NCBI GenBank assembly: GCA_007570785.1
Contig: ML662442.1
Location: 29,833,681-29,897,680, forward strand
Direction: 5' to 3'
Source: Antilocapra americana
Lineage: Eukaryota; Chordata; Mammalia; Artiodactyla; Antilocapridae
Length of the DNA: 64,000 nucleotides
The notes under the pieces were generated by a model. It did no database searches. It saw only the letters and a program-made list of their open reading frames with translations, and was not told the DNA's origin. The translations under genes and the position numbers were made by a program. Shown one piece after another: positions 1 through 10,855 of the stretch (positions are counted from its first letter, which is position 1; each line of letters begins with the position of its first letter).

Positions 1-126
1 CTAACGTGCATTTGAGCACTTGCTATGTGCCAGGTACCATGCTACATTTGTTTTCCTACGGATAATCTCATTTGCTCGGTGCAACTACCCAATAAGATAG
101 GTATTATTTGTATGGATATTACCTAT
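1..126 (-). mobile_element. MIR SINE, 3' part (split copy)
   Basis: The plus strand reads GAGCACTTGCTATGTGCCAG and later AATAAGATAGGTATTATT, the reverse complement of the MIR 3' half. The element resumes near 514 after a nested Bov-tA. Its 3' end lies off the window. MIR is an inactive tRNA-derived SINE present in all mammals. Confidence 0.8.
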
Positions 127-131
127 ACTGA

Positions 132-449
132 GGGCTTTCCTGGTAGCTCAGCTGGTAAAGAATCCACCTGCAGTGCAGGAGACCCTGGTTTGATTCCTGG
201 GCTGGAAAGATCCCCTGGAGAAGGGATAGGCTACCCACTCTGCCGGTGGCTCAGATGGTAAAGAATCCACCTACAGTGAGGGACACCTGGGTTTGATCCC
301 TGGGTTGGAAAGATCAGCTGGAGGAGAGCATGGCAACCCACTCCAGTATTCATGCCTGGAGAATCACCATGGACAAAGGAGCCCATGCCACAGTTCATGG
401 GGTTGCAAAGAGTCAGACATGACTGAGTGACTAAGCGCTCGCACACGCG

Positions 450-485
<36 letters not shown>

Positions 486-502
486 CGCACACACACACAC
501 CT
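132..502 (+). mobile_element. Bov-tA SINE with two tRNA-like heads (Bov-tA3 type)
   Basis: A first tRNA-derived head (132-240, with box-B-like GGTTTGATTCC) is followed by a second head (about 243-330) and then the Bov-A unit ending in AGAGTCAGACATGACTGAG. The tail runs into an AC microsatellite. Flanks ACCTATACTGA (121-131) and ACCTATCCTAA (503-513) match at 9 of 11 bases and are the likely target-site duplication. The host is a MIR. The element is non-autonomous and was mobilised by LINE machinery (family knowledge). Confidence 0.88.
441..502. repeat. (AC)n microsatellite
   Basis: A GC/AC-rich lead-in (441-452) is followed by an uninterrupted AC run at about 453-482, an ATGCGC interruption, and a second AC run to about 501. 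It grew from the tail of the Bov-tA SINE and is likely to vary in length between individuals. Confidence 0.95.
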
Positions 503-513
503 ACCTATCCTAA

Positions 514-612
514 AAAACCTGAGGCTTTAAAGACTTTAAGCAACTTGACAGCAAACAAATAGTTGAGCCAGAATTTGAACCCTAACTAATCTGACTCCAG
601 GAGCCTCCATGA
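514..612 (-). mobile_element. MIR SINE, 5' part (split copy)
   Basis: This continues the MIR at 1-126. AACCTGAGGC...TTAAGCAACTTG...GAACCCTAACTAATCTGACTCCAG is the reverse complement of the MIR 5' half, in the order expected after removing the nested Bov-tA. Confidence 0.78.
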
Positions 613-654
613 ATTAAATTACACTGATTCAATTCATGCAAAATCTCTGTGAGA

Positions 655-795
655 TGTTAACTTATATTTTACAGATGAGAAAATTGGAGATTAGAGTCGT
701 TGATTGATCAGCCTGAGGTTGCATTTATGTGACTGAATAGAGAATCAGACCTGGTGTTTTGGGCTCTCAAGCCCTTGTTCTTTCCATTAAACACA
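655..795 (-). mobile_element. MIR SINE
   Basis: TTTTACAGATGAGAAAATTGGAG followed by CCTGAGGTTGC and TCAAGCCCTTGTTCTTTCCATTA matches the reverse complement of MIR, diverged by roughly a quarter by eye. It is a separate copy from the split MIR upstream. Confidence 0.7.
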
Positions 796-810
796 TGAGT
801 TCTGTTCCCC

Positions 811-1034
811 TGCATGCATGCTAAGTTGCTTCAGTCATGCCTGACTCTTTGTGACACTATGGACCATAGCCCGCCAGGCTCCTCTGTCCATGGGATTCTC
901 TAGCCAAGGATATTGGAGTGGGTTGTCATGCCCTCCTTTAGAGGAACTTTGACCCAGGGATCAAACCCACATCTCTTATGTCTTCAGTATTGGCAGGCAG
1001 GTTCTTTACCACTAGTGTCACTTGGGAAGCCCCC
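811..1034 (-). mobile_element. Bov-tA SINE
   Basis: Reverse orientation. The Bov-A unit comes first (GCTAAGTTGCTTCAGTC ... CCAGGCTCCTCTGTCCATGG), then the tRNA-like head ending ACTTGGGAAGCCCC. No clean target-site duplication is visible, so the ends are approximate. Confidence 0.93.
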
Positions 1035-1762
1035 AGCTCCCCTCAGTCACTTTAAAAACAAAAGGGAAATTGAATTGATGTACACTGGGAGTAGTTTAGT
1101 GGCAGATTATCCCTCCCACCAACCTGATACTTCTGGGAAGGCTCCAGGGTCTGTGGAGACTCTCTGCCTCTCCCCACAGCCTCCTAAAGCCACTTGACAC
1201 AAATTGGATGATCAAGGTTCATAAGGGAATGAAAATAATACAAATTGTCGGGCTTGTTTACATGCTCTGGCACTGATAGGAACAACCAAGCGACAGATGG
1301 TGTTGATCCAGATGAAAGAACAGAGGACACGTGATAATGAATTTACAAGTGTTGTATGGAATGTTTAAGTACTATTATCCTTAAGCATTTGTTTGTTTCT
1401 CTCAGGCAAAGCAATTCCAATGATCTAAACTATAATTTAGGATAGGAGTGTTTCTTTACACTCCATGAAATTCTTGCAAACTTACTTTCCAAACCAAACT
1501 GTGATGCCAAATTTTGACTGAGAAAAAAATATACATATATAATTTTTATCCCAGGATGTTAATTTTTATCTGTGTGGCTGTTAGGAGAAAAAAAATAGTT
1601 ATAATCATCTGAAAATGAACAATACTCTCAGGGAGCTAGTCAACTAATAATTATGGAAAACCTATGTTCAGTAAATTCTACAGATAGCCTATGGTGATAT
1701 CATTTTAAATGAGCAACTACTTTGGCAAATGTGAATAATTAGTGCTTATTTATCTGTTTTTA
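1035..1762. other. Unannotated AT-rich sequence
   Basis: No repeat family, gene or RNA is recognised. Short A runs and a TATACATATATAA stretch at about 1530 are the only simple features. Open frames are short. Confidence 0.5.
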
Positions 1763-1779
1763 AAAAAATTACTTTTCTT

Positions 1780-1887
1780 GGACTTTTCTGGTGGTCCAGT
1801 GGTTAGGACTTGATGCTTTCCACTGCTGTGAGCCCGGTTCATTCCCTGATCAGGGAATTAATATCCCTCAAGCTGCATGGAGTGGCC
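1780..1887 (+). mobile_element. CHR-1-type SINE
   Basis: GACTTTTCTGGTGGTCCAGTGGTTAGGACT is the tRNA-derived head of the short cetartiodactyl SINE. It ends in GGAGTGGCCAAAAAA. Flanks AAAAAATTACTTTTCTT (from 1763) and AAAAAATTATTTTTTCTT (from 1888) look like the duplication, though low complexity weakens this. Confidence 0.85.
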
Positions 1888-1899
1888 AAAAAATTATTT

Positions 1900-2080
1900 T
1901 TTCTTTACTTTCTTTAATTTTTAATTGAGATGTACTTGACATATAGCATCATATTAGTTACAGGTGTACAATATAGTGATTTGATATACTTCGTGAAATG
2001 GTCTCCACACTGTCTCTTTAATGTCCATCTAAGAATTCCTCTCTTAGCAACTTTCAAATACACAATACAGTAGCTCTTGT
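1900..2080 (-). mobile_element. Ancient L1 (L1M) 3' UTR fragment
   Basis: TTAATTGAGATGTACTTGACATAT, then GTTACAGGTGTACAATATAGTG and later CTCTTAGCAACTTTCAAATACACAATACAG, is the reverse complement of the 3' UTR of old mammalian L1s. Confidence 0.75.
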
Positions 2081-2478
2081 TTCATGCTGAGATTTAAAGG
2101 CCAAGAACAGGATGTTGAGAAAGCAAGATGACTGCTCCAACTAGGTTAGAAAAGATAGTTCCAGAATCCTCTCCAGGGACTGGCAGAGATTCTATCTTTC
2201 TCTGGTTAGCAGGGGCAAGAACAGACAGCTAGGACACTGAGCTTCCCTTTGAAGGAGCAGTAAGCAGACAGTGGCTGAAAGCATGTCTTTATCAGAAGCT
2301 GCTGTAAGGAAATGCCATCTCATTGCACATGGCACCTAAACCAGCCGTTTCCAATTGCCTTTGCCCTGAAAGTTTCCACTGGTCTCATTCCGAGAGCTGT
2401 TCCCTCTGGGGTAGGAGGGAAATGAAGACACTTAGAAGTGGGTCATAAAACTGCCTCAGCCTGCTTGCTTTATGTGGC
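2081..2478. other. Unannotated sequence
   Basis: No recognisable repeat or gene. It is flanked by an L1M fragment and a younger L1. Confidence 0.5.
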
Positions 2479-2491
2479 CATCCTTTTATTT

Positions 2492-3232
2492 ATTTATTTT
2501 TCATTTAAATTAATTTATTTGTTTTAATTGGAGGCTAATTACTTCACAATATTGTGGTGGTTTTTGCCATACACTGACATGAATCAGCCATGGGTGTACA
2601 TGTGTCCCCCATCCTGAACCCCCTCCCACCTCCCTCCCCATCCCATCCCTTAGGGTTGCCCCAGTGCACCAGCTTTGAGTGCCCTGTTTCATGCATCAAA
2701 CTTGAACTGGTCATCTATTTCACATATGGCAATATACATGTTTCAATGCTATTCTCTCAAATCATCTCACCCTCACCTTCTCCCACAGAGTACAAAAGTC
2801 TGTTCTTTACATCTATGTCTCTATTGCTATCTCATATATAGGGTCGTCATTACATCTTTCTAAATTCCATATATATATGCATTAATATACTGTATTGGTG
2901 TTTTTCCCCTGGCTTACTTCACTCTGTATAATAGGCTCCAGTTTCATCCACCTCATTAGAACTGATTCAAATGTGTTCTTTTTAATAGCTGAGTAATATT
3001 CCATTGTGTATATGTATCACAGCTTTCTTCTCCATTTGTCTGCCAGTGGACATCTAGGTTGCATCCATGTCCTAATTATTGTAAACAGTGCTATGATGAA
3101 CATTGGGGTACACGTGTCTTTCAATTCTGATTTCCTCAGTGTCTATGCCCAGCAGTGGGATTGCTGGGTCATATGGCAGATCTATTTTCAGTTTTTTAAG
3201 GAATCTCCATGCTGTTCTCCATAGTGGCTGTA
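2492..3232 (-). mobile_element. Artiodactyl L1, 5'-truncated 3' end
   Basis: This is the reverse complement of the ORF2 C-terminus and 3' UTR. Landmarks are GCCATACACTGACATGAATC, GTAATATTCCATTGTGTATATG and GGGATTGCTGGGTCATATGG. Duplications CATCCTTTTATTT (2479-2491) and CATCCTTTTGTTT (3233-3245) match at 12 of 13 bases and fix both ends. The T-rich left end is the poly-A tail. The element is about 740 bp of a 6-8 kb family and cannot move. Confidence 0.93.
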
Positions 3233-3324
3233 CATCCTTTTGTTTTCTGGCTTATCTTCATCATTTCCTGACACTCCCTCTCTTTTAGACTCTCAAGTTT
3301 GTGTTTTGTTTTTGAGAACCATTG

Positions 3325-3735
3325 AGCTATTTATTTTTATTGACCAATAGTTGATTTGCAATATTATGTTAGTTTCGGGTGTATAACATGTAGTGATTCA
3401 CTATTTTCATAGATTACACTTCATTTAAACTTATTATAAAATTTTGGCTACAATCCCTGTGCTGTGCATTCCATTCTTGTAGCTTATTTGTTTCATATGT
3501 GGTAGTTTGTACTTCTTAATCCCATATCTCTATCTGGCCCCTCGCACTTCCCTCTTCCCAGTGGTAACCACTAGTTTGTTCTCTATACCTGTTTGTGTTG
3601 TACTATATTCATTCCTTTGCTTTCTTTTTTAGATTTCACACATAAGTGATAACGCACAGTGTTTGTCTTTCTCTGACTTATTTCACAAGCATAGCACCCT
3701 CCAGGTCCATCTATGTTTGTGTTTTTGAAACTACT
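3325..3735 (-). mobile_element. Older L1 3' end fragment
   Basis: ATTGACCAATAGTTGATTTGCAATATTATG, GGTAACCACTAGTTTGTTCTC and TTTCTCTGACTTATTTCAC are typical of reverse-complement artiodactyl or mammalian L1 3' UTR. It is more diverged than the neighbouring copy at 2492-3232. Confidence 0.82.
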
Positions 3736-5058
3736 CACTCAGACACCACCCAGGGTGTTGTCTCCATTCATTCCTTGTCTTTGCCATTTGGCTCTATTTG
3801 ACTGTGCTGCTCACTGTTTCATTCTACAATGCAAGTATTGATAGAACCCCAAAGTATCTGTCAGGAAGCTCCATCCCAAAGGATGACCTTTAGAGAAAAT
3901 ACCAGAGGTCAGTAGTCAAGATCAGGGCCAGGAAGTCAGATTGTTGGAATAAGGAAAGTGGAGAGGACAAATGGAAAGTTGCAAATAAAAGGAGGTCAGA
4001 CTCTCTGCAGACACAGATGCACTGGGATAAGATAGTACCCAAAGTGGAGTGACTGGGAACAAGAAGCATTCTTGTACCACTGTCATGCAGAGTTGGGGTA
4101 GGGATACAGGCAGAGTGAGGCTATAAGCCAGACCCCAAAGAAAAGACTGGTAAGTCTAGCTGGGAGGGCCAAAGGGCTTTGGAGCTGGAGGCCAAGGTTC
4201 TGAGTCCATCACTATGGTTCTTAGGGTGCTGGAAGTCCTGCTCAGCGAAAAACAGGGGTTTAGCTCTGATGTCTAATCCTGCCCATCAGAACTTACCTTT
4301 TAGATTCTGTACATTATTCATTATTGTGTCAGCCTACCCCTTTGACCTTTGCTCCTCTTTATCTTCATCATCTGGCTTTATCCTAACTTCATCTTCTGCT
4401 TTTCTTTGCAGGTCCTCTCTCCCTTCAGCATCCCTGCCTTCCATATTTGCTGTGTTCTGGGGCCTCTGCACACATTCTGCCAGCCCTGTTTGGTGCCTAC
4501 ATTCCAGTTCTCTGGCTTGTACAGCCTCCCAGACCATGCTCATGGATATTCCACTGTCACTTCATGAGCTCCACCCTGGACAGTCAGCTCTCATAGCAGA
4601 AGCGTCCAACAGGGGTGTCACAGTTGGAAAAATGGTACCATGCTCCTCCCACCCTTTTGATTCAAGGGATGGGTTTTTTTTTCGGGTCCATGTTCTGGAG
4701 GCTCATGGTCCTTTTAACTCAGAATACAATCACTGTATTGGAGTCATCACTTCTCCTAAGGGATTCTATCTGCCAAGGAAATCACTAGACCTTGTAGTCA
4801 CTCACCCTAAGGCAGAGCAGAGCCTCTCAGTCCTGGGAACTCTGGGGATGGTCAAGGTCATCTACTCAGTGGTCCTTGACCACTAGATTGCTATGAGCAC
4901 TTTATTTTTTTGATCTTCTACATCTTGAACTCATGGTCGGAGCATTCCCAGATTGGTCAGTTCTCATTTATCCAAAATCCCTTGGTTCCTTCTTATTTAC
5001 CTAACATGGGACTTTGGAGTTTCTTTGTCCTTTTCTGGCATCAACTCAATTCTACAGA
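3736..5058. other. Unannotated sequence containing the longest non-repeat open frame
   Basis: No repeat family recognised. It contains a plus-strand open frame of 235 codons (4179-4886), rich in Ser and Leu, with no domain I recognise. A splice-acceptor-like TTTTCTTTGCAG ends at 4411 inside it. I do not call a gene. Confidence 0.4.
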
Positions 5059-5068
5059 ATTCTTTTAG

Positions 5069-5299
5069 TGTGCACGTGTGCATGCTAAGTCAATTGAGTA
5101 GTGTCCAGCTCTTTGCAATGTTATGGACCAGAGCCCGCCAGGTTCCTCTGTCCATGACATTCTCCAGGCAAGAATACTGGAGTGGGTTGCCATGCCCTCC
5201 TCCAGGGTACCTTCCCGATCCAAGGACAGAACCTTCGTCTCATGTCTGCTGCATTGGCAGGCAGGTTCTTCCCTACCGCTAGCACCGCCTGGGAAACTC
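5069..5299 (-). mobile_element. Bov-tA SINE with perfect target-site duplication
   Basis: The Bov-A unit precedes the tRNA-like head, ending ACCGCCTGGGAAACTC. The 10-bp flanks ATTCTTTTAG at 5059-5068 and 5300-5309 are identical. Confidence 0.96.
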
Positions 5300-5309
5300 A
5301 TTCTTTTAG

Positions 5310-6419
5310 CACAAAGGTCTAAAAACATTTTACAAATTTTCACTTTGAAATCTATGCAATAAATACTACTTTTAAGACATTTGGAAAAATCTTCCAGAAA
5401 GAGTGAAATATTAACTATATCTGATATTTATCTGGCCTTCAATATATTGACAGAACAAAGACTGTCTTGTTTGCCCGATACAAACAGTGCTTTCTCCCAT
5501 CTCCTTTCTGTTTCAATAAACTTGAATTCCCTTTTCGTTTCTTATTTGTCTTAATATGCAAACTTGGGAAAAGTTTGTGATTTTGAAATGTAGAGCCTTT
5601 CTGAGAATTGGATATTACAGCTCTACAACTTGTCTTAGGAAATTAAGGGTTATGAGAACATTAAGTCCAGAGTTGGATGGACTGGTGCACCTTGCAAAGG
5701 ATGGGGACCTGCATTGAAATGATGCTTATGGCTCACTGAATTCTTTTGATACCAGCAAAAACTACCTTGGGAGCCTCTAATACATTAAGATTACTTATTC
5801 TGTTTGCTATTTCTCACTGATTATAGGTCTCAAAAGTTTACAGTTCAAATACTGTAAGCTTTGATGTATCAGGGCTGGTGTAAGTCAAAGAAGACTTGGT
5901 GTGTCTTTTAAAGTAATGAAATGCTAAAGCATTTGTGCCATTTGAGAAATCTTAGAATATTCATATTATTTTCTATAAAAATTTGTATTCGTGGAGCACT
6001 TAACATTTTACATTACAGATGGAGTTGAGATCCCTTCCTCCCCAGAAATAAATACCATAGTGAATTTGATATTTAACATTTCTCTGCATGGTTTACATTT
6101 GTGTTATATATTAATTTATCTATAAAAATACATATAATATTGTTTTACATGCTTTTAGTTTCTATCTAAATGTAACATACTATATAAATCCTCTTACAAC
6201 TTATATTTTTTAACTTATTCTTTTAAGATTTAGCCTATTGATTCATGTAACTCCAGTTTACTTATTGAAATTTCTGTACTCCTTTGTATAAATAGACCTC
6301 AAATCTGTCTATTCCATCTAAATTTAAATATTCAGCATTAAATTTTTCATTGTATTTTCAACTTAATTTTTCATTGTATTTTCAACTTTTTATCTGCTAT
6401 ATCCTTTTCATTACAAACT
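5310..6419. other. Unannotated AT-rich sequence
   Basis: No repeat family is recognised with confidence; it may be old LINE sequence too diverged to place. It contains the 24-bp tandem duplication at 6341-6388. Confidence 0.45.
6341..6388. repeat. Perfect 24-bp tandem duplication
   Basis: Two identical 24-bp units, 6341-6364 and 6365-6388, each beginning AATTTTTCATTG and ending TTTTCAACTT, lie head to tail with no spacer. Confidence 0.97.
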
Positions 6420-6660
6420 CTATTTATGCTTTCTTTTTTCTCAACAAATATTGTCAGAGATTTGTCTACATTTTAGTCTTTTCTAAGAAACAGCTTAGGT
6501 TTTATTGATTATCTTTATTGTATCTTTGTTTTCTGTTTTCAAAGTTTTTGATCATATCTTTGTTAGTTCTTTCTTCCTGTTTTCTAAGGGTATATTTTGG
6601 TGCTAACTTCTCTAATGGGAAATTTAGCTCATTAATTTCCTATGTTTTCTTCTAATATAG
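6420..6660 (-). mobile_element. Ancient L1 ORF2 fragment
   Basis: AGAGATTTGTCTACATTTTAGTC followed by AAGAAACAGCTTAGGTTTTATTG resembles the reverse complement of the L1 ORF2 reverse-transcriptase region, heavily diverged. Confidence 0.55.
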
Positions 6661-6913
6661 GAGCTGAGAAAAGGAAATGCAGAGCCCCCACCCTGCCCAT
6701 TCTCCTGCCACAGGCCCCAGCTCCATGTTTCTAGGACTCAATTATGACCTTCTGTACTGATGGCCCCAGAGAGAAAGCTGAAGCCTGAGAATCTGTTCAG
6801 CTGAACATCTCCAAGGAGGAATGGCAAATCGCCTTCTCCATACACGCTAGGCTCATGTTTTACTTAAAGTCCAAAACCAATCTCAGTTTCATCAAAAGTG
6901 AAAACCATATTTA

Positions 6914-6984
6914 GATACACACACATACATATATATATGTATGTGTAGATGTATGTATTTACTTCTATATGTGTGTATACATGT
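6914..6984. repeat. Low-complexity CA/TA/TG tract with a perfect palindrome
   Basis: Alternating purine-pyrimidine tract. Bases 6921-6946 form a 26-bp perfect palindrome with half-site ACACATACATATA, able in principle to form a cruciform. Confidence 0.9.
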
Positions 6985-7125
6985 GAAAGAAAATCACAAA
7001 GAAAAGCAAAAGAATGATTAATTCAAAGGTCAGTATCCTTGTTCCCCCTGGGAAAAAGAGAGGAGATAATATAAAACATGCAGAGATTAATTTTTAAAGC
7101 AAGTTATTAAGTGTAACAGGTAACA

Positions 7126-7266
7126 GCTGCTGCTGCTGCTGCTGCTAAGTCGCTTCAGTCGCGTCCGACTCTGTGCGACCCCATAGTCGGCAGCCCACCA
7201 GGCTCCTCCGTCCATGGGATTTTCCAAGCAAGAACACTGGAGTGGGTTTCCAGTGCCTTCTCTAAG
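7126..7266 (-). mobile_element. Bov-A unit (BovA2-type monomer)
   Basis: It starts with a CTG trinucleotide run and then GCTAAGTCGCTTCAGTCGCG, and ends CACTGGAGTGGGTTTCCAGTGCCTTCTC. Orientation is given relative to the Bov-A part of Bov-tA. Flanks GTAACAG and GTTAACAG are a weak duplication candidate. Confidence 0.9.
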
Positions 7267-7306
7267 AGTTAACAGAATCAAGGCCAAAATGAAAGAGCTA
7301 ATCTTT

Positions 7307-7423
7307 TTTTTTTTTTGCCACAGTGCATGGCATGTGGGATCTTAGTTCCCTGACCAGGGATTGAACCTGCTCCCCTTACACTGAAAGCTCAGAATCTTAA
7401 CCACAGGACCACCAGGGAAGTCC
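7307..7423 (-). mobile_element. CHR-1-type SINE with target-site duplication
   Basis: A T-rich left end (tail) is followed by GATCTTAGTTCCCTGACCAG and ends in CCACCAGGGAAGTCC. Flanks TGAAAGAGCTAATCTTT (7290-7306) and TGAAAGAGGTAATCTTT (7424-7440) match at 16 of 17 bases. Confidence 0.94.
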
Positions 7424-7440
7424 TGAAAGAGGTAATCTTT

Positions 7441-8220
7441 GAGATAAGCAGGCAAAGTTTATTTTCCATAAACCACGATGGGAAAGCTGTCTTTTAAAGT
7501 TAGGAGTGTAAGGGGCAAGATTGAAGACTTTCACATCAGTCAATTCAGGAAAGTGGGAGAAAGGTTGTCTGCTAAGAGGCTGAGGAGCAGTGGAGTTTGG
7601 GTGTCAGGCTCCAGTGTCTTGAACATGGTTCTTGCTCAATAACTGTGGGTTGAATAAATGCTGAATAAGAGTTTTAAAAAATTTGGAATAAACTGTTTGG
7701 TCATTTGCTAGGAAGTAAACCATGAAAGAAGAAAAGAATATTTGGACAGCTCTGCAAGTTCAAGTGAGGTTCGTTAGCATGGAACTATTGTCCTAAAGCC
7801 AACTGGCAACCCAGCAGTTGTAAAGAAGACTGAAAATGGCGGGCTTGGATGGCAGAAGTAACAAAAGGGACGCCTTGTAGGGGTTGGGAAAAGCATAATG
7901 GAAATCTCCAGTCATGGGACCAGACTGGCTAATGAGGGCGATGAACCAAGAAGGGAGAAGAAACCAGCCTGGGAGGAAGAGAAAGGCTGAGGGCCCAAAG
8001 TTCCCCTTCACTGAAGTTTTGCTCTCTACTGGCTCATTGCCATCACTGTACAAACTCTCATCTTTAAACCAAACCAAACAAAGCCCTACTCTTAACCTCA
8101 ATTTCCCTGCCAGCTGCCACCCCATTTCTCTGCTCTACTTTGCAGAGAATGTCCATTAAGTCTCCTCTGTTCTTTGTCTCAAGCTTCCCTCTTCTTGTTC
8201 TCTCCTAAACCCACTCTAGT
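7441..8220. other. Unannotated sequence
   Basis: No gene or clear repeat. Overlapping 81- and 110-codon open frames at 7793-8159 on opposite strands have no recognisable motif. The right end grades into L2-derived sequence. Confidence 0.45.
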
Positions 8221-9390
8221 AAGACTTCTCTCCATGCACACCCCACAGAAACCACTCTGGTCAGGGTCACCAGCGACCTCTGTTTTGCTAAACAGAGAGA
8301 TCAGTTCTCAGTTCTCATTTTAGCAGAGCTATCAGTAGCTTTGGATAAAGCTGATCACTCCCTCTTGCTGATGCATCTCTTCACTTGGCATCTAGGGCAC
8401 TGTATCCTTGGCTTTTCTCCTTCATCTCTGGTGCTCCTTCCTCCCTTCTTGTTGTTGGTCCTCCTCTTTCCCCTGACCTGTCAGCCCTGGAGTATCCTAA
8501 AGCTGAATCCTTGTGCTTCTTCCCTTCACTATCCACACTCACTCCTTGGTGTTACTCTCTTGTCCCAAGCCTTTAAATACCATCTATGCCTCCCAAATCT
8601 AGATCCCCAAGCCAGAACTGTCCCCTAAAATTCAGACTCCTACATCCATCTCCCACTCACCTAATGGATATCTCAAAGTCACTCTGTCCAGAACTGACCT
8701 TCTGATTGTCCCGCCTTTCACTTCTCCTGCATCTGCTCCACCCAGTATTCTACTTCTCAAGCAGTGTTAAATCTACTCTTCCATTTGTTGAAATCAAAAG
8801 TCTTAGCATCAGCCTTTACTCCTTTCTCTGACATTGCACGTCCAATCAATTGGCACTTCCGGTAGGTGCCTGCAAAATATATCTAGAATCCAACCATTTT
8901 TTACTACATTCATTGCTGTTGCTCTGAGCCATTATATTTCATCTAGATAATGGACTGGAATATCTAGAAGAATGTTGCCTTGCTTGTACCTTTTCACTTC
9001 CCGTCAACTCCCCCCAAATTTATCTCTTCTCAACATATCAAAGTGGTCCTTTTAAAGTACATTAGATCCTATATTCCTCTCTTCTAAAACCTCTACTAGC
9101 TTTCCATCACACTCACAGTAAAAGCCAAAGTCCCCCATTTGCTTACAACATCCTCTACAATCTGCTCTTCAGTTACCTGACTGAGCTCATCTTTACCACT
9201 CTCCCTGTCTCTCACTTCCTCTGCTCTGTCCACTGGACTCTTTGCTCTTTCTAGGAAGCCCCCCAGCCTGCTCCTCATTTCAGGCCTTTGCCGTGTCTGT
9301 CCCATGGCCTCAAATGCTCTTCTTCTAGATGCCATGTGGCTGAAGGCCGACTCCCTCACCTCATGTATGTCTTTACTCAAATGTCAATGT
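8221..9390 (+). mobile_element. L2 (CR1-clade LINE) reverse-transcriptase region, decayed
   Basis: GGTCAGGGTCACCAGCGACCTC, AAAGCTGATCACTCCCTC, TTTAAATACCATCTATGCC and AGTAAAAGCCAAAGTCCCCC follow the order of the L2 ORF2 and 3' region. Frames retain islands such as DHSLLL (near 8353) and FKYHL, interrupted by stops and frameshifts. L2 has been inactive since early mammalian evolution, so this is a fossil. Confidence 0.85.
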
Positions 9391-9639
9391 TTGATTTAAA
9401 ATCACACAAGTGGTATGCTGGTAAATGTTTATCAGCTGCCTGTTTAAGAAAAGAAGCTGTACTTTTTATGATTTGCAAATTTTTACAGTGCAAATATTTA
9501 GCGATTTCAAGTTACCAATATGTTGTCATTGAATTGATGCTGCTGAACGTGAAGTCAGGGGAGAGATGCCACCATCAGCTGATTTTTACAGAGTATGGGT
9601 CACTGTTTCACAGAGCATGTTACTTCTCACCACATCCAT
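9391..9639. other. Insertion of unknown identity inside the L2
   Basis: The L2 stops after GTCTTTACTCAAATGTCAATG and its 3' end resumes near 9640. The 250 bp between do not match L2 as I know it. They may be an old DNA transposon or a diverged stretch; I cannot name it. Confidence 0.4.
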
Positions 9640-9762
9640 TGTTTATTATCTGCCTCTTCCTCGTCATTCCCCCAGGGACTTTTGTCTGCTCTCTTCATTG
9701 ATGTTTTGTAAGAACAAGGCCTAGTGCGGAGTAGGCTGTCAATACGTTGTTAAATGAATGAA
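9640..9762 (+). mobile_element. L2 3' end
   Basis: TTTATTATCTGCCTCTTCC leads to the diagnostic L2 terminus, GTAAGAACAAGGCCTAGTGC ... TGTTAAATGAATGAA. It continues the L2 at 8221-9390. Confidence 0.78.
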
Positions 9763-10019
9763 CACATTTCCTAAAGAGGGTGATATAGTGAGCTATAGTA
9801 ATAATGATCAACCAGGAGAATGTTCAGGCAGAACACTGTGGTCAGGTTTGAAGAGCTGGGTAGACAGGACAGATAATGACCATACTGATGAAGGGCTGAA
9901 TTAGAGTGAAATGGAATCAGTGCCTCTGGAGCTGAGACTCTTGTGAGAGAGGCTGGGGAATTCTGAGCAGCTGCCACCTTTATGTAGTTTTTAAAAAAGA
10001 ATTTGATGGACCTGTGGAT

Positions 10020-10855
10020 AATGTACAATATAACATAAGTTACAGGTGTACAACATAGTGAGTCACAATTTTAAAGGTCACACTTCATTTATAGTTATTA
10101 TAAAATATAAACTATATTTCCTGTGTGGTATAATATATTCTTGTAACTTATTTTATACTTAATAGTTTGTAATTCTTAATCCTCTGCCCCTATATTGCCC
10201 CTCCCCTCTTCCCTCTCCCCACTAGTAACCACTAGTTTGTTCTCTACATCTGTGAGTCTGCTTCTTTTTTGTTATATTCACTAGTTTGCCAGTTGTTGTT
10301 TATCAATAGTATGATATAAGCAATATCATACAGTATTTGTCTTTCTCTGCCTGACTTATTTCACTTAGCATAATGCCCTCCATGTTAATTCGCGTTGCTG
10401 CAAATGGCAAAATCCCATTCTTTTTTATGGTTGTGTACTGTTCCATTGTGTGTATGTATGTATGTATATCACATCTTTTTTATCCATTCATCTGTTGACA
10501 GATACTTAGGTTGCTTCTGTATTTTGGCTATTGCAAGTAAGGCTGCTATGAACATTGCTGCTGCTGCTAAGTCGCTTCAGTCGTGTCCAACTCTGTGCCA
10601 CCCCACAGACGGCAGCCCCCCAGGCTCCCCCGTCCCTGGGACTCTCCAGGCAAGCACACTGGAATGGGTTTCCACTTCCTTCTCCAATGAATGTTGAGGT
10701 GCATGTAACTTTTTGAATGACTGGGAGTATTTTTCAGATATATACCAGGAGTGGAATTGCTGGGTCATATGGTAGCTCTATTTTTAATTTTTTGAGAAAC
10801 CTTCATACTATTTTTCACAGTGGCTGCACAATTTACATTCCCACTGATGGTGACA
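10020..10855 (-). mobile_element. L1 3' end, interrupted by a Bov-A unit
   Basis: Reverse complement of L1 3' UTR and ORF2 C-terminus: GTTACAGGTGTACAACATAG, AACCACTAGTTTGTTCTC, GTGGAATTGCTGGGTCATATGG. A Bov-A unit (10558-10686) splits the copy with no loss of L1 order. Confidence 0.88.
10558..10686 (-). mobile_element. Bov-A unit nested in L1
   Basis: CTGCTGCTGCTAAGTCGCTTCAG ... TTCCTTCTCCA, about 130 bp. Flanks ATGAACATTG (10548-10557) and ATGAATGTTG (10687-10696) match at 8 of 10 bases, and both belong to the L1 target. Confidence 0.92.

Noticed and set aside
8221..9390. 95-codon frame resembling a reverse-transcriptase domain
   Set aside because: Part of a decayed L2 element with many stops, not a host gene.
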